Part shown: piece by piece, positions 1-10,784 of the stretch
How positions within the stretch are numbered: the first letter of the stretch is position 1
Layout: every line of letters begins with the position of its first letter
From: Phytopseudomonas punonensis
Lineage (GTDB): Bacteria; Pseudomonadota; Gammaproteobacteria; Pseudomonadales; Pseudomonadaceae
Assembly: GCF_900142655.1 (NCBI RefSeq)
Contig: NZ_FRBQ01000001.1
Location: 374,115-438,114 of the forward strand
Length of the DNA: 64,000 nt
Direction: 5' to 3'
Notes under the pieces: generated by a model
What the model was told of the DNA's origin: nothing
The model's input: the letters and a program-made list of their open reading frames with translations, nothing else
The model's database searches: none
Position numbers and translations under genes: made by a program

Positions 1-2147
1 GACGGGCGCACTACCATCGGATAACCGATGCTCTTCGATAATGTCAGCGCTTCTTCTTCGCTGCGCGCGGTGGCGTTGGCAGGCTGACGCAGGCCGAGGC
101 GCTGCACCATCTGCTGGAAACGCTCACGGTCTTCGGCGCGATCAATGGCGTCCGGGCTGGTACCGATGATCGGCACGCCAGCCTCTTCCAGGGCGCGGCA
201 CAGCTTCAGCGGCGTCTGGCCACCGTACTGGACGATTACGCCCTTGGGCTGCTCGACGCGGACGATTTCCAGCACGTCCTCCAGGGTCACCGGTTCGAAG
301 TACAGGCGATCGGAGGTATCGTAGTCGGTGGAGACGGTTTCCGGGTTGCAGTTGACCATGATGGTCTCGTACCCGTCTTCACGCATGGCCAGTGCGGCGT
401 GTACGCAGCAGTAGTCGAACTCGATGCCCTGTCCGATGCGGTTCGGGCCACCACCAAGAATCATGATCTTGTCACGGCTGCTCGGATTGGCCTCGCACTC
501 TTCCTCGTAGGTCGAGTACATGTAAGCGGTATCGGTGGCGAACTCGGCGGCGCAGGTGTCGACGCGCTTGTAGACTGGCAGCACCTTCAGCTTGTGGCGA
601 TGGCTGCGCAGGTTCTTCTCAGTGACACCCAGCAGTGTGGCCAGGCGTGCATCGGAGAAGCCTTTGCGCTTGAGGCTGAACATCAGGTCGCGGTCAATAC
701 TGGCAAGACCCAGGGTCTGGACGCGCTGCTCGTCCTTGATCAGATCTTCGATCTGCACCAAGAACCACTCATCAATGTTGGTAAGCGCGAACACTTCCTC
801 GACCGTCTTACCGGCACGGAAAGCATCGCCCACGTACCAGATACGATCAGCGCCCGGCACGATCAGCTCGCGCTTGAGAGTGCTTTCCACTTCAGGGTCG
901 GCCGGATCCAGCTTCGGATCGAAGCCAGCCACGCCAACTTCCAGACCGCGCAGGGCTTTCTGCAGGGATTCCTGAAATGTACGGCCGATGGCCATGACTT
1001 CACCGACGGACTTCATCTGGGTGGTCAGGCGAGCATCGGCCTTAGGGAATTTCTCGAAGGCGAAACGCGGGATCTTGGTCACCACGTAGTCGATCGCCGG
1101 CTCGAACGAGGCCGGGGTGCGACCACCGGTGATGTCGTTGCTCAGTTCGTCGAGGGTGTAACCAACGGCCAGCTTGGCGGCAATCTTGGCGATCGGGAAG
1201 CCGGTGGCTTTGGAAGCCAGCGCCGAGGAACGCGATACGCGCGGGTTCATCTCGATGACGACCATGCGACCGGTATTCGGGCAGATGCCGAACTGCACGT
1301 TAGAACCGCCGGTTTCCACGCCGATCTCACGCAGCACCGCCAGGGAGGCGTTACGCAGGATCTGGTATTCCTTGTCGGTCAGGGTCTGAGCCGGTGCGAC
1401 GGTGATCGAGTCACCGGTGTGCACGCCCATCGGGTCGAAATTTTCGATGGCGCAAACGATGATGCAGTTGTCCTTCTTGTCGCGGACCACCTCCATCTCG
1501 TATTCCTTCCAGCCGATCAGCGATTCGTCGATCAGCAGCTCGCTGGTCGGCGACAAATCCAGACCACGGGTGCAGATTTCTTCGAACTCTTCACGGTTGT
1601 AGGCGATGCCACCACCGGTGCCACCCATAGTGAAGCTCGGACGGATGATGCACGGGAAGCCAACCTTCTCGAGCACGCCGTAGGCTTCTTCCATGCTGTG
1701 GGCGATACCCGATACCGGGCAGGCCAGGCCGATATCTTTCATCGCCTTGTCGAAGCGCGAGCGGTCTTCGGCCTTGTCGATGGTGTCGGCATTGGCACCG
1801 ATCATTTCGACTCCGAATTTCTCCAGAATGCCGTGGCGCTCCAGATCCAGCGCACAGTTCAGCGCAGTCTGGCCACCCATGGTCGGCAGCAGCGCGTCCG
1901 GGCGCTCCTTCTCGATGATCTTGGCCACGGTGGCCCACTTGATCGGCTCGATGTAGGTAGCGTCGGCCATGGCCGGGTCGGTCATGATGGTCGCTGGGTT
2001 GGAGTTCACCAGGATGACGCGGAAACCTTCCTCACGCAGGGCCTTGCAGGCCTGGGCACCGGAATAGTCGAACTCGCACGCCTGGCCGATGACGATGGGG
2101 CCGGCGCCGAGGATCAGGATACTTTTGATGTCTGTACGTTTTGGCAT
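1..2147 (-). CDS. carB: Carbamoyl-phosphate synthase large subunit, N-terminal two thirds (cut by window edge)
   Basis: CarB uses ammonia delivered by CarA, bicarbonate and two ATP to make carbamoyl phosphate for pyrimidines and arginine in the cytoplasm. The frame opens with [20 protein letters not shown], the usual CarB start, and stays open to base 1, giving about 715 of the roughly 1070 residues expected. Base 1 falls in the second ATP-grasp half (a segment reading IGYPMVVRP), so the C-terminal part, including the allosteric domain, lies outside. The start is 36 bases past the carA stop, so the two form one operon. The long plus-strand frame opposite is a codon-bias shadow. Identification is secure. 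Confidence 0.97.
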   Translation of the reverse strand, partial: MPKRTDIKSILILGAGPIVIGQACEFDYSGAQACKALREEGFRVILVNSNPATIMTDPAMADATYIEPIKWATVAKIIEKERPDALLPTMGGQTALNCALDLERHGILEKFGVEMIGANADTIDKAEDRSRFDKAMKDIGLACPVSGIAHSMEEAYGVLEKVGFPCIIRPSFTMGGTGGGIAYNREEFEEICTRGLDLSPTSELLIDESLIGWKEYEMEVVRDKKDNCIIVCAIENFDPMGVHTGDSITVAPAQTLTDKEYQILRNASLAVLREIGVETGGSNVQFGICPNTGRMVVIEMNPRVSRSSALASKATGFPIAKIAAKLAVGYTLDELSNDITGGRTPASFEPAIDYVVTKIPRFAFEKFPKADARLTTQMKSVGEVMAIGRTFQESLQKALRGLEVGVAGFDPKLDPADPEVESTLKRELIVPGADRIWYVGDAFRAGKTVEEVFALTNIDEWFLVQIEDLIKDEQRVQTLGLASIDRDLMFSLKRKGFSDARLATLLGVTEKNLRSHRHKLKVLPVYKRVDTCAAEFATDTAYMYSTYEEECEANPSSRDKIMILGGGPNRIGQGIEFDYCCVHAALAMREDGYETIMVNCNPETVSTDYDTSDRLYFEPVTLEDVLEIVRVEQPKGVIVQYGGQTPLKLCRALEEAGVPIIGTSPDAIDRAEDRERFQQMVQRLGLRQPANATARSEEEALTLSKSIGYPMVVRP

Positions 2148-2183
2148 TTTATCTCTCTCGAATCCGTAGGTCAGTCAGCGGGC

Positions 2184-3320
2184 TTAGCGGCGCTTGGCCA
2201 TGGCTTCGATGAAGCGGTCGAACAGCGGGGCGACATCATTCGGGCCCGGGCTGGCTTCGGGGTGGCCCTGGAAGCTGAAGGCGTCCTTGTCGGTACGCTC
2301 GATGCCCTGCAGGGTGCCGTCGAACAGCGACTTGTGGATCGGCCGCAGATTGCTCGGCAGGCTGTTCTCGTCCACGGCAAAACCGTGGTTCTGGCTGGTG
2401 ATCATCACCACGCCGGTATCCAGGTCCTGCACCGGGTGGTTGGCACCGTGGTGGCCATGGCCCATTTTCAGGGTCTTGGCGCCGGAGGCCAGAGCCAGCA
2501 GTTGGTGACCAAGGCAGATGCCAAATACCGGGATGTCGGTCTCCAGAACGTCCTTGATCGCGGCAATGGCGTAATCGCACGGTTCGGGGTCGCCAGGGCC
2601 GTTGGACAGGAACACGCCGTCGGGGTTGAGCGCCAGCACGTCGCTGGCCGGGGTTTGCGCCGGAACTACGGTCAGGCGGCAGCCACGCTCGACCAGCATG
2701 CGCAGGATGTTCAGCTTGACGCCATAGTCGTAGGCAACGACGTGATAAGGCAGCTCGCTAGCGGCGATTTCCGGGTGGCTGTCGTCTTTCAGATTCCACA
2801 CACTGGAGCGCCACTCGTAAGGCTCGGAGCAGCTCACCACTTTGGCCAGATCCATGCCCTTCAGGCCTGGGAAGCCGCGCGCCAACTCGAGGGCTTTTTC
2901 CTCGGTGGCGTCGGCGCCAACCAGGATGCAGCCGTTCTGCGAGCCTTTCTCGCGCAGAATGCGCGTCAGGCGACGAGTATCGATACCGGCGATGGCGACG
3001 GTGCCGTTTTCCTTGAGGTAATCAGGCAGCGACTGCTTGTTACGCCAGTTGCTGGCAATCAGCGGCAGATCACGAATGATCAGGCCCGCAGCCCAAACGC
3101 GATCCGACTCGGCATCTTCCGGCGTGGTACCGGTGTTGCCGATATGTGGATAGGTCAGGGTAACGATCTGCTGGGCATAAGACGGATCGGTAAGAATTTC
3201 CTGATAGCCGGTCATGGCGGTGTTGAACACCACCTCCCCGACAGTTTGGCCGTCGGCCCCGATGGCCTCGCCGCGAAAAATGCTGCCGTCAGCAAGGGCG
3301 AGTATGGCTGGCTTACTCAA
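2184..3320 (-). CDS. carA: Carbamoyl-phosphate synthase small (glutaminase) subunit, TTG start
   Basis: CarA hydrolyses glutamine and channels ammonia to CarB. The 378-residue product has the N-terminal CPSase domain followed by a class I glutamine amidotransferase domain: [10 protein letters not shown], the nucleophile elbow GICLGHQ (Cys near residue 269), and the His/Glu pair in [12 protein letters not shown] chose TTG at 3320 because GGGAGG lies just upstream and the protein then starts (M)[11 protein letters not shown], as CarA usually does. An in-frame ATG at 3347 would add nine unconserved residues and has no ribosome site. carB follows 36 bases downstream. A terminator-like hairpin and a short leader frame precede the gene and may control it. 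Confidence 0.96.
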   Translation of the reverse strand: MSKPAILALADGSIFRGEAIGADGQTVGEVVFNTAMTGYQEILTDPSYAQQIVTLTYPHIGNTGTTPEDAESDRVWAAGLIIRDLPLIASNWRNKQSLPDYLKENGTVAIAGIDTRRLTRILREKGSQNGCILVGADATEEKALELARGFPGLKGMDLAKVVSCSEPYEWRSSVWNLKDDSHPEIAASELPYHVVAYDYGVKLNILRMLVERGCRLTVVPAQTPASDVLALNPDGVFLSNGPGDPEPCDYAIAAIKDVLETDIPVFGICLGHQLLALASGAKTLKMGHGHHGANHPVQDLDTGVVMITSQNHGFAVDENSLPSNLRPIHKSLFDGTLQGIERTDKDAFSFQGHPEASPGPNDVAPLFDRFIEAMAKRR

Positions 3321-3409
3321 GAAGACCTCCCGTAGATCGTGGAGCAAACGCAGATTGTAAAAAAGCGGGATGACGTGTGAAGGTCATCCCGCTTTTTTGA
3401 TTGATTCAT
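3317..3409 (-). CDS. Possible carA leader peptide (30 codons) spanning the attenuator
   Basis: An ATG at 3409 opens a 30-codon frame that begins [10 protein letters not shown] and runs through the whole terminator hairpin at 3359-3398. Its TGA (3317-3319) overlaps the TTG start of carA, so the two starts and stops interlock as TTGA. No strong ribosome site precedes the ATG. A leader peptide with transcription attenuation has been reported, as I recall, for carAB of pseudomonads; the sequence here would fit such a device. That it is translated is inference. Confidence 0.3.
   Translation of the reverse strand: MNQSKKRDDLHTSSRFFTICVCSTIYGRSS
3359..3398 (-). terminator. Terminator-like hairpin in the carA leader (candidate attenuator)
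   Basis: A perfect 10-bp stem GCGGGATGAC / GTCATCCCGC with an 8-base loop is flanked by A6 and T6, so it reads as an intrinsic terminator on either strand. It ends 38 bases before the carA start and about 235 bases beyond the dapB stop, and dapB has its own terminator at 3595-3627. This one therefore probably acts on carA leader transcripts. The rest of the 3399-3594 gap holds a 7-bp inverted repeat (3421-3438), a longer imperfect hairpin (about 3440-3470) and a TGTCGC motif near 3508 that resembles a Pseudomonas ArgR half-site. Confidence 0.7.
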
Positions 3410-3594
3410 TCTGCGCAACTTTTAGTGGACACACTAAAGCGAAAAGCTTACAGGAAAAGCCTGTTTTTCGAAAGGCATGTGAGGGCAAAAATCTGAAATT
3501 GAAGCGACATTGATCGATCAAAGCCCATCAGCGCGCCTTACAAGACAGCCCGACGCATCGAAAATAGCGCATGGAAGCAGTCAGGCACGTACCG

Positions 3595-3627
3595 AAAAAT
3601 GCCGGGAGCGCCAGCGAACGCCCCGGC
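3595..3627 (-). terminator. Intrinsic terminator of dapB
   Basis: A GC-rich stem (GCCGGG plus GCG pairing with CGC plus CCCGGC, with one bulged base) is followed on the minus strand by ATTTTT. It starts eight bases after the dapB stop. Confidence 0.75.
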
Positions 3628-3634
3628 CTCAGCT

Positions 3635-4495
<861 letters not shown>

Positions 4496-4503
4496 TTATC
4501 GCG

Positions 4504-5631
4504 TTAAAGGTCGCCGAAGAAGCGCTTCACGCCCTCGAACCAGCCATTGGCCTTGGGCGAGTTGGAGCTGTTGCCCGCCAGGGACTGACGAAATTCCTCG
4601 AGCAGCTCGCGCTGACGACGATCCAGGTTGACCGGAGTTTCCACCGCCACCTTGCACATCAGGTCGCCCGCACCACCGCCACGCACAGGGGCAACGCCCT
4701 TGCCGCGCAGACGGAACAGCTTGCCGGTCTGGGTGCCCTCCGGAATCTTCAGTTTCACCCGACCGTCGAGGGTCGGCACTTCCAACTCGCCGCCCAGCGC
4801 TGCATCGGCGAAGCTGATCGGTACCTCGCAGTACAGATGCTTGCCATCGCGCTGGAAGATCGCGTGCTCACGCACATTGACCACCACATACAGATCGCCA
4901 GCCGGGCCGCCCATGGAGCCCGCCTCGCCTTCGCCGGACAGACGAATGCGGTCACCGGTGTCGACGCCAGCCGGCACTTTCACGGACAGCGTCTTGTGCT
5001 CTTCGACACGGCCGTGGCCGTGGCAGGAGCCGCAAGGGTCGGTGATCATCTTGCCGCTGCCGTGGCAGCGCGGGCAGGTCTGCTGCACCGAGAAGAAGCC
5101 CTGCTGCATGCGCACCTGACCGATACCACCACAGGTGGTACAGGTGACGGGGCTGGTACCTTTCTTGGCGCCGGAACCTTCGCAGGTCTTGCAGTTGACC
5201 AGAGTCGGTACGCGAATGGTCACCGTAGTGCCACGCACCGCCTCTTCGAGGTCCAGCTCGAGGGTGTAGCGCAGGTCGCTGCCGCGCTGTGCACCGCCGC
5301 GCTGGCCGCCACGTTGGCCACCGAAGAAATCGCTGAACACATCCCCAAAGATGTCGGAGAAGTTCGCACCGCCACCGCCAAAACCGCCACCGCCGCCCAT
5401 TTGCGGGTCAACGCCGGCATGACCGTACTGATCGTAGGCGCTGCGCTTGCCCGCATCGGACAGCACTTCGTAGGCCTCGTTGGCTTCCTTGAAGGCGTCT
5501 TCAGCGGCTTTGTCGCCAGGATTGCGATCGGGGTGGTGCTTCATCGCCAGGCGACGATAAGCCTTTTTCAGCTCCGCCTCGCTGGCACCGCGCTCGACCC
5601 CGAGCACTTCGTAGTAGTCACGTTTAGACAT
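4504..5631 (-). CDS. dnaJ: Chaperone protein DnaJ (Hsp40)
   Basis: DnaJ delivers unfolded clients to DnaK and stimulates its ATPase. The 375-residue protein has a J domain (about 1-70, HPD at 34-36), a Gly/Phe-rich linker with [10 protein letters not shown], and four CxxCxGxG zinc modules ([32 protein letters not shown]) near residues 140-200. C-terminal client-binding and dimerisation domains follow. It lies 123 bases beyond dnaK; that gap holds small GC-rich hairpins (for example 5676-5695) without a U tract, which may lower dnaJ expression relative to dnaK. Full length for the family. Confidence 0.98.
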   Translation of the reverse strand: MSKRDYYEVLGVERGASEAELKKAYRRLAMKHHPDRNPGDKAAEDAFKEANEAYEVLSDAGKRSAYDQYGHAGVDPQMGGGGGFGGGGANFSDIFGDVFSDFFGGQRGGQRGGAQRGSDLRYTLELDLEEAVRGTTVTIRVPTLVNCKTCEGSGAKKGTSPVTCTTCGGIGQVRMQQGFFSVQQTCPRCHGSGKMITDPCGSCHGHGRVEEHKTLSVKVPAGVDTGDRIRLSGEGEAGSMGGPAGDLYVVVNVREHAIFQRDGKHLYCEVPISFADAALGGELEVPTLDGRVKLKIPEGTQTGKLFRLRGKGVAPVRGGGAGDLMCKVAVETPVNLDRRQRELLEEFRQSLAGNSSNSPKANGWFEGVKRFFGDL

Positions 5632-5754
5632 GGGTTTCTAACACTCTCAAAATTCGTACCGTCCAGACACGCCAACGCGGGAGCAAGCCCCCGCGCGGCG
5701 GATCGCCCTATCGCACAGCAGTGCGGCAGGGCGTAAACACAGGCAAGCTGGGGC

Positions 5755-7680
5755 TTACTTGTTGTCCTTGACTTCCTCGAACTCGGCGTCGACCACATCG
5801 TCGGCAGAGCCCTTGGTATCGCCAGCATCCGCCGCACCAGCGCCAGCAGCACCTGGCTGCGGCTGTTCGGCGTACATTTTCTGCGCCAGCGGAGTGGTAG
5901 CCTCGGACAACGCATTCATCTTCGCTTCGATGGCAGCCTTGTCGTCGCCTTTAACAGCAACTTCCAGCTCGCCCAACGCAGCTTCGATGGCGGTTTTCTC
6001 TTCCGCGGTGGCCTTATCGCCAGCCTCGGTGAGCATCTTGCGAGTTGCGTGCACCAGTTGGTCACCCTGGTTGCGAGCAGTGGCGAGTTCTTCGAACTTG
6101 CGATCTTCCTCGGCGTTGGCCTCGGCATCACGCACCATGCGCTCGATTTCGTCATCGGACAGACCGGAGTTGGCCTTGATCACGATGGACTGAGTCTTAC
6201 CGGTGGCTTTGTCTTTCGCACTGACGTGCAGGATGCCGTTGGCGTCGATATCGAAGGTCACTTCGATCTGCGGCACGCCACGCGGAGCCGGCGGAATCTC
6301 GGCCAGGTCGAACTTACCCAGAGACTTGTTCTGGCCTGCCTGCTTACGCTCACCCTGCAGCACGTGAATGGTCACCGCGCCCTGGTTGTCGTCCGCGGTC
6401 GAGAACACCTGCGACTTCTTGGTCGGGATGGTGGTGTTCTTCTCGATCAGCGGAGTCATCACGCCGCCCATGGTTTCAATACCCAGGGTCAGCGGAGAAA
6501 CGTCGAGCAGCAGTACGTCCTTGACGTCGCCAGCCAGTACCGCGCCCTGAATGGCAGCGCCCATGGCAACGGCTTCGTCCGGGTTGACGTCTTTGCGAGC
6601 TTCTTTACCGAAGAACTCAGTAACCAGCTTCTGCACCAACGGCATACGAGTCTGACCACCGACCAGGATCACGTCGTTGATCGAACCGACGTCGATGCCG
6701 GCGTCTTTCAATGCGATGCGGCATGGCTCGATGGTGCGCTGAACCAGGTCTTCAACCAGCGATTCCAGCTTGGCGCGGGAGATCTTCACATTCAGGTGCT
6801 TAGGACCGGTGGCGTCTGCAGTGATGTACGGCAGGTTGACGTCGGTCTGCTGGCTCGAGGACAGCTCAATCTTGGCCTTCTCAGCAGCTTCCTTCAGGCG
6901 CTGCATGGCCAGCGGGTCACCCTTGAGGTTCATGCCGCTTTCTTTCTTGAATTCGTCGACGAGGTAGTCGATCAGACGGATGTCGAAGTCTTCACCACCG
7001 AGGAAGGTGTCGCCGTTGGTGGCCAGTACTTCGAACTGGTGCTCGCCGTCAACCTCGGCAATTTCGATTACCGAAACGTCGAAAGTACCGCCGCCCAGGT
7101 CATAAACGATCACGGTGTGATCGCCCTTGGCCTTGTCCATACCGTAAGCCAGTGCAGCTGCGGTCGGCTCGTTGATGATGCGCTTGACGTCCAGACCGGC
7201 GATGCGGCCGGCGTCTTTGGTGGCCTGACGCTGGCTGTCGTTGAAGTAGGCCGGCACGGTGATGACCGCTTCGGTAACCGCTTCGCCGAGGTAGTCTTCA
7301 GCGGTCTTCTTCATCTTCTTGAGGATTTCAGCCGAGATCTGCGGCGGTGCCATCTTTTGGCCGTTCACTTCAACCCAGGCGTCACCATTATCAGCCTTGG
7401 CGATTTTGTACGGGACCATCTGGATGTCTTTCTGCACGACTTCTTCGTCGAAACGACGGCCGATCAGACGCTTAACCGCGTACAGGGTGTTGTGCGGGTT
7501 GGTCACGGCCTGACGCTTGGCGGACTGGCCAACCAGAATCTCACCATCGTTGGCGTAAGCGATGATCGACGGTGTAGTACGCGCGCCTTCGGCGTTTTCG
7601 ATGACTTTAACGTTGCCGTTTTCAAGAATGGAGACGCAGGAGTTGGTGGTCCCCAGGTCGATACCGATAATTTTGCCCAT
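5755..7680 (-). CDS. dnaK: Chaperone protein DnaK (Hsp70)
   Basis: DnaK is the ATP-dependent Hsp70 that binds exposed hydrophobic segments, working with DnaJ and the exchange factor GrpE. The 641 residues begin [16 protein letters not shown] (phosphate-1 motif). An actin-like nucleotide-binding domain with [11 protein letters not shown] and VGGQTRMP follows to about 385, then the linker [12 protein letters not shown], the substrate-binding domain, the lid and a C-terminal EEVKDNK tail. A near-perfect sigma-32 promoter lies just upstream at the end of grpE, so heat can raise dnaK beyond read-through from grpE. Full length; start supported by GGGAGAG upstream. Confidence 0.99.
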   Translation of the reverse strand: MGKIIGIDLGTTNSCVSILENGNVKVIENAEGARTTPSIIAYANDGEILVGQSAKRQAVTNPHNTLYAVKRLIGRRFDEEVVQKDIQMVPYKIAKADNGDAWVEVNGQKMAPPQISAEILKKMKKTAEDYLGEAVTEAVITVPAYFNDSQRQATKDAGRIAGLDVKRIINEPTAAALAYGMDKAKGDHTVIVYDLGGGTFDVSVIEIAEVDGEHQFEVLATNGDTFLGGEDFDIRLIDYLVDEFKKESGMNLKGDPLAMQRLKEAAEKAKIELSSSQQTDVNLPYITADATGPKHLNVKISRAKLESLVEDLVQRTIEPCRIALKDAGIDVGSINDVILVGGQTRMPLVQKLVTEFFGKEARKDVNPDEAVAMGAAIQGAVLAGDVKDVLLLDVSPLTLGIETMGGVMTPLIEKNTTIPTKKSQVFSTADDNQGAVTIHVLQGERKQAGQNKSLGKFDLAEIPPAPRGVPQIEVTFDIDANGILHVSAKDKATGKTQSIVIKANSGLSDDEIERMVRDAEANAEEDRKFEELATARNQGDQLVHATRKMLTEAGDKATAEEKTAIEAALGELEVAVKGDDKAAIEAKMNALSEATTPLAQKMYAEQPQPGAAGAGAADAGDTKGSADDVVDAEFEEVKDNK

Positions 7681-7755
7681 TTCACTCTCCCGAAACTTTG
7701 ATGTATCCGCAGCGTTGTCGTGACCGCTGCGGTAGCACTAATACGCTTGACTTAA

Positions 7756-7784
7756 TAAATGGGGGCTCGCCCGCCGATTTCAAG
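7756..7784 (-). promoter_or_regulatory. Sigma-32 heat-shock promoter for dnaK, containing the grpE stop codon
   Basis: On the minus strand CTTGAAA (7784-7778), 13 bases and CCCCATTTA (7764-7756) match the sigma-32 consensus CTTGAAA-N13..17-CCCCATNTA at every fixed position. The TGA inside CTTGAAA is the grpE stop codon. The -10 element ends 76 bases before the dnaK start. Recognition by RpoH is inferred from the match. Confidence 0.85.
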
Positions 7785-8346
7785 CCTGCTCGTCGATGGA
7801 CGGCGGCGTTTCGGCTGGCGCCTTGCTGACCACGACCATAGCCGGGCGCAGCAGACGACCGTTGAGCATGTAGCCCTTCTGGAACACCTTGAGCACGCTG
7901 TTCGGCTCGACGTTGGTGCTCTCTTGTAGAGCCATGGCCTGATGGTGCTCAGGGTTGAACGGCGCACCATGCGGATCGATGGCTTCCAGCTGGTGGCGCT
8001 TGAGGGTGTCGAGCAGCAACTTGAGCGTCAGCTCCATACCCTCACGCACCGCCTTGATTGCGTCGTCATCAGCGCTCGACAGCTCGAGCCCACGCTCCAG
8101 GCTGTCGACCACTGGCAGCAGGTCGTTGGCAAACTTCTCGAGAGCGAACTTGTGCGCCTTCTCGACATCCTGCTCAGCGCGACGGCGCACGTTCTGCAGA
8201 TCGGCAGCCATGCGCAGCGACTGATCCTGCGCAGCCGCCAGTTGCTCTTCCAGCGTTTGCACGCGAGCAGCCATGTCTTCGTTCAGCGCAGCATCGTTTT
8301 CTTGCGCGTCGGAAGTCTGCGGGTCCAGGTTCTGTTCGTCAGCCAT
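7780..8346 (-). CDS. grpE: Nucleotide exchange factor GrpE
   Basis: GrpE is the homodimeric ADP-release factor of DnaK. The 188 residues have an acidic N-terminus ([14 protein letters not shown]), a long helical dimerisation region (about 25-90) and the beta-domain with [21 protein letters not shown] near the C-terminus. The start at 8346 is set by AGGAG six to seven bases upstream; an overlapping ATG at 8350 is out of frame and closes at once. Its stop codon lies within the dnaK sigma-32 promoter. It is the first gene of the grpE-dnaK-dnaJ operon and diverges from recN. Confidence 0.97.
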   Translation of the reverse strand: MADEQNLDPQTSDAQENDAALNEDMAARVQTLEEQLAAAQDQSLRMAADLQNVRRRAEQDVEKAHKFALEKFANDLLPVVDSLERGLELSSADDDAIKAVREGMELTLKLLLDTLKRHQLEAIDPHGAPFNPEHHQAMALQESTNVEPNSVLKVFQKGYMLNGRLLRPAMVVVSKAPAETPPSIDEQA

Positions 8347-8397
8347 GCATTTCTCCTCTAAATGAATCGACGAGCCTCAACTCGCGCGTCTGCCGGC

Positions 8398-8426
8398 TAT
8401 ATAAGGACGATTTGTAGGGTTTCAAG
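8398..8426 (-). promoter_or_regulatory. Sigma-32 heat-shock promoter for grpE
   Basis: On the minus strand CTTGAAA (8426-8420), 13 bases, then CCTTATATA (8406-8398). The -35 is perfect and the -10 keeps CC and ATATA. It lies about 50 bases before the grpE start with AGAGGAG in between. The same spacing as the dnaK promoter supports it. Confidence 0.7.
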
Positions 8427-8484
8427 GGGCGAGCACACTTTCGCAGTCACTCGCGCAGCAGTATTGCCAGCGGAGCAAATACCA

Positions 8485-8500
8485 CTGTATAAATAACCAG
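8485..8500 (+). promoter_or_regulatory. LexA (SOS) box of recN
   Basis: CTGTATAAATAACCAG fits the CTG-N10-CAG LexA consensus with an AT-rich core. It is 22 bases before the recN start, and recN is a classical SOS gene in many proteobacteria. Confidence 0.8.
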
Positions 8501-8522
8501 ACAAACCTTGAGAGGCCTCGCC

Positions 8523-10196
8523 ATGCTGGTGCACCTGTCCGTCCACAATTACGCCATCGTCGAACATCTGGATCTGGAACTGGATCGAGGCATGAGCGTT
8601 ATCAGCGGCGAGACCGGCGCCGGCAAATCGATCATGCTCGACGCACTGGGCCTTACCTTGGGCGACCGAGCCGACAGCGGCGTGGTGCGCCCCGGCGCCG
8701 ACAAGGCCGATATCCTTGCCAGCTTCGACCTGGGCGATATCCCGGAGGCCCACAACTGGCTCGCCGAGCGCGACCTGGATAACGACGGCCCTTGCATCTT
8801 GCGCCGCGTGATTACCGCTGAAGGTCGCTCGCGCGGCTACATCAATGGCACGCCCTGCCCGCTTGGCGACCTCAAGGCGCTGGGCGAGCTGCTGATCGAC
8901 ATTCACAGCCAGCATGAACACCAGTCGCTGCTCAAAACCGACACTCACCGCCGCCTGCTTGACGAATACGCAGGCGTTCAGGAACTGGCTCGTCAGGTAC
9001 AACTGGCTGCGCAGCGCTGGAAACAGACCCGTAGCGAACTGGAGCGCGTGACCTCCCAGGGCGACGAGCAACGCGCCCGCCACCAGTTGCTTAGCTACCA
9101 GCTGGAAGAGCTCGAGAATCTCGGTCTGGGCGATAACGAGCTGGAGCAGCTGGAGCAGGACCACAAGGCCCTGACCAACGCCGAAAGCCTGGTGAGCGCC
9201 TGCCGCCAGGTGATCGACCAGTGCAGCGAAAGCGACGCTGGTAACGTGCTGTCGGTGCTGACTGCCAGCCTCAATCGCCTCAGCGCCCTGCAGGGCCAGC
9301 CCGGCGCACTCAACGAAGCGACCAACCTGCTGGCCAGCGCCCAGATTCAGATCGAAGAAGCGGTCGGCGAGCTCAATCGTTTTCTCGACCACTTCGATGC
9401 CGACCCGCAGCGCCAGCAACAACTCGAAGAGCGCCTCGACACCATCTACACCCTGGCGCGTAAACACCGCATCCATCCCAGCGAACTGCCCGCCATGCAG
9501 CAACAGCTGTTCGACGAACTCGAAAGCCTCAATGCTGATGACCAGGCCGCCGAACGCCTGGGCCAAGAGCTGGCCGCTTATGGTCGCCACTATCAGGAAA
9601 AAGCGACCGAGCTCAGCACCAAACGGCAGAAAGCCGCGGGCAAGCTGGGCAAGGCGGTAGAAAAGGAAATGCAGACGCTGGGCATGCCTGGCGGGCGTTT
9701 CAGCATTCAACTGCAGAACTACGAAGGCAGTGAGCCGAATACCACTGGCCTGGAGCAGGTCGAGTTTCTGGTCAGCGCCAACCCTGGTCAGCCAATCAAA
9801 GCGCTAGCCAAGGTCGCTTCGGGCGGCGAGCTGTCGCGTATCAGCCTGGCGATACAGGTCATCACCGCACAGACCTCACGCGTACCGACGCTGGTGTTCG
9901 ACGAAGTGGATGTCGGCATTGGCGGCCCCACGGCGGAAGTGGTCGGCCAACTACTGCGCCGCCTTGGTGACCGTGGGCAGGTGCTTACTGTGACTCACCT
10001 ACCCCAGGTTGCCGCACAAGGTCACCAGCACCTGTTCGTGCACAAGGTGCGCGGCAGCAACGCCACGCGTACAGCCGTCAGCAAGCTCGACGAAACGCAG
10101 CGCGTCGAGGAAGTGGCTCGCATGCTCGGCGGCATCGACTTGACCGACGAATCACTGGCTCACGCGCGCAAACTGGTCAGCAATGCGCAGAGCTGA
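8523..10196 (+). CDS. recN: DNA repair protein RecN
   Basis: RecN is an SMC-like ATPase that helps repair double-strand breaks by tethering DNA. The 557 residues start MLVHLSVHNYAIVEHL. They contain Walker A GETGAGKS (about 30-37), a central coiled-coil region rich in Glu/Gln/Leu, the ABC signature GGELSRISLA (about residue 437) and Walker B TLVFDEVDVGIGG. I chose the ATG at 8523, the family start; an upstream in-frame TTG adds residues of no family resemblance. The LexA box directly upstream indicates SOS control. A bidirectional terminator separates it from fur. Confidence 0.97.
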   Translation: MLVHLSVHNYAIVEHLDLELDRGMSVISGETGAGKSIMLDALGLTLGDRADSGVVRPGADKADILASFDLGDIPEAHNWLAERDLDNDGPCILRRVITAEGRSRGYINGTPCPLGDLKALGELLIDIHSQHEHQSLLKTDTHRRLLDEYAGVQELARQVQLAAQRWKQTRSELERVTSQGDEQRARHQLLSYQLEELENLGLGDNELEQLEQDHKALTNAESLVSACRQVIDQCSESDAGNVLSVLTASLNRLSALQGQPGALNEATNLLASAQIQIEEAVGELNRFLDHFDADPQRQQQLEERLDTIYTLARKHRIHPSELPAMQQQLFDELESLNADDQAAERLGQELAAYGRHYQEKATELSTKRQKAAGKLGKAVEKEMQTLGMPGGRFSIQLQNYEGSEPNTTGLEQVEFLVSANPGQPIKALAKVASGGELSRISLAIQVITAQTSRVPTLVFDEVDVGIGGPTAEVVGQLLRRLGDRGQVLTVTHLPQVAAQGHQHLFVHKVRGSNATRTAVSKLDETQRVEEVARMLGGIDLTDESLAHARKLVSNAQS

Positions 10197-10231
10197 GCAG
10201 ACGAATCGAAGCCTGCAAAAACTGCAGGCAT

Positions 10232-10259
10232 GAAAAAGGCGACCTAGGTCGCCTTTTTC
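10232..10259. terminator. Bidirectional terminator between recN and fur
   Basis: A perfect 28-base palindrome: A5-flanked GGCGACC paired with GGTCGCC and T5 on either strand, midway between convergent recN and fur. Confidence 0.9.
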
Positions 10260-10274
10260 AATCAAACGATGCGC

Positions 10275-10688
10275 TTATTGCTTGGCAGCATTGCGGCGCA
10301 CGTAGAGCACCAGATTGTGATCCACCAGCTCGAAACCGTGCTCGCGAACGATTTCTTTCTGGCGCTTTTCAATTTCGGCGTCGAAGAATTCGATCACGTC
10401 GCCGGTGTCAACACACACCATATGATCGTGATGGCCACCGTCCGCCAATTCGAACACGGCATGGCCGCCATCGAAGTTGTGACGCACCACCAGGCCAGCC
10501 GCCTCGAACTGGGTAAGAACCCGGTAAACAGTGGCCAGACCGACATCTTCACCCGCATCCATCAGCGACTTGTAGACATCTTCTGCACTCATGTGACGCT
10601 GCTCGGCAGAGTCCAGCATCTGCAGGATTTTGACCCGTGGCAGGGTTACTTTCAGGCCAGCTTTTCGCAGTTCGCTATTTTCAACCAT
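10275..10688 (-). CDS. fur: Ferric uptake regulator Fur
   Basis: Fur is the Fe(II)-dependent repressor of iron and heme uptake genes, and so the likely regulator of the phu locus at 51-57 kb. The 137 residues comprise an N-terminal winged helix (SLMDAGEDVGLATVYRVLTQFEAAGLV) and a C-terminal dimerisation and metal domain with HHDH at 86-89, then MVCVDTG. Like other Pseudomonas Fur proteins it has a single Cys here rather than the CxxC of E. coli. The tail RRNAAKQ is slightly longer than the 134 residues I recall for P. aeruginosa. Divergent from omlA, an arrangement conserved in pseudomonads. Confidence 0.98.
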   Translation of the reverse strand: MVENSELRKAGLKVTLPRVKILQMLDSAEQRHMSAEDVYKSLMDAGEDVGLATVYRVLTQFEAAGLVVRHNFDGGHAVFELADGGHHDHMVCVDTGDVIEFFDAEIEKRQKEIVREHGFELVDHNLVLYVRRNAAKQ

Positions 10689-10711
10689 GGTCTGCTTTCT
10701 CGCGGAAGCGC

Positions 10712-10740
10712 TTCGCAGCTTCCCTTATTGCGGGTATGAT
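10712..10740 (+). promoter_or_regulatory. Possible sigma-70 promoter for omlA
   Basis: TATGAT at 10735-10740 is a good -10; a weak -35 (TTCGCA, 10712-10717) sits 17 bases upstream. It lies in the 96-base fur/omlA divergent region, known in P. aeruginosa to hold overlapping promoters. The -35 match is poor. Confidence 0.35.
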
Positions 10741-10784
10741 CGGGGTTTACGTTGCCCAGCCAAGATAGTGGAAGACGCCCACCG

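Noticed and set aside
399..3335. A 978-codon plus-strand frame across carB and carA
   Set aside because: It is antisense to two clearly identified genes, resembles no protein, and arises from the GC-skewed third codon positions of the real genes.
6049..7701. A 550-codon frame opposite dnaK
   Set aside because: Antisense shadow of dnaK; low-complexity His/Asp/Val/Gly composition typical of reversed codons.
8397..9710. A 437-codon minus-strand frame opposite recN
   Set aside because: Antisense to recN, whose Walker and signature motifs are intact; no ribosome site or family match.
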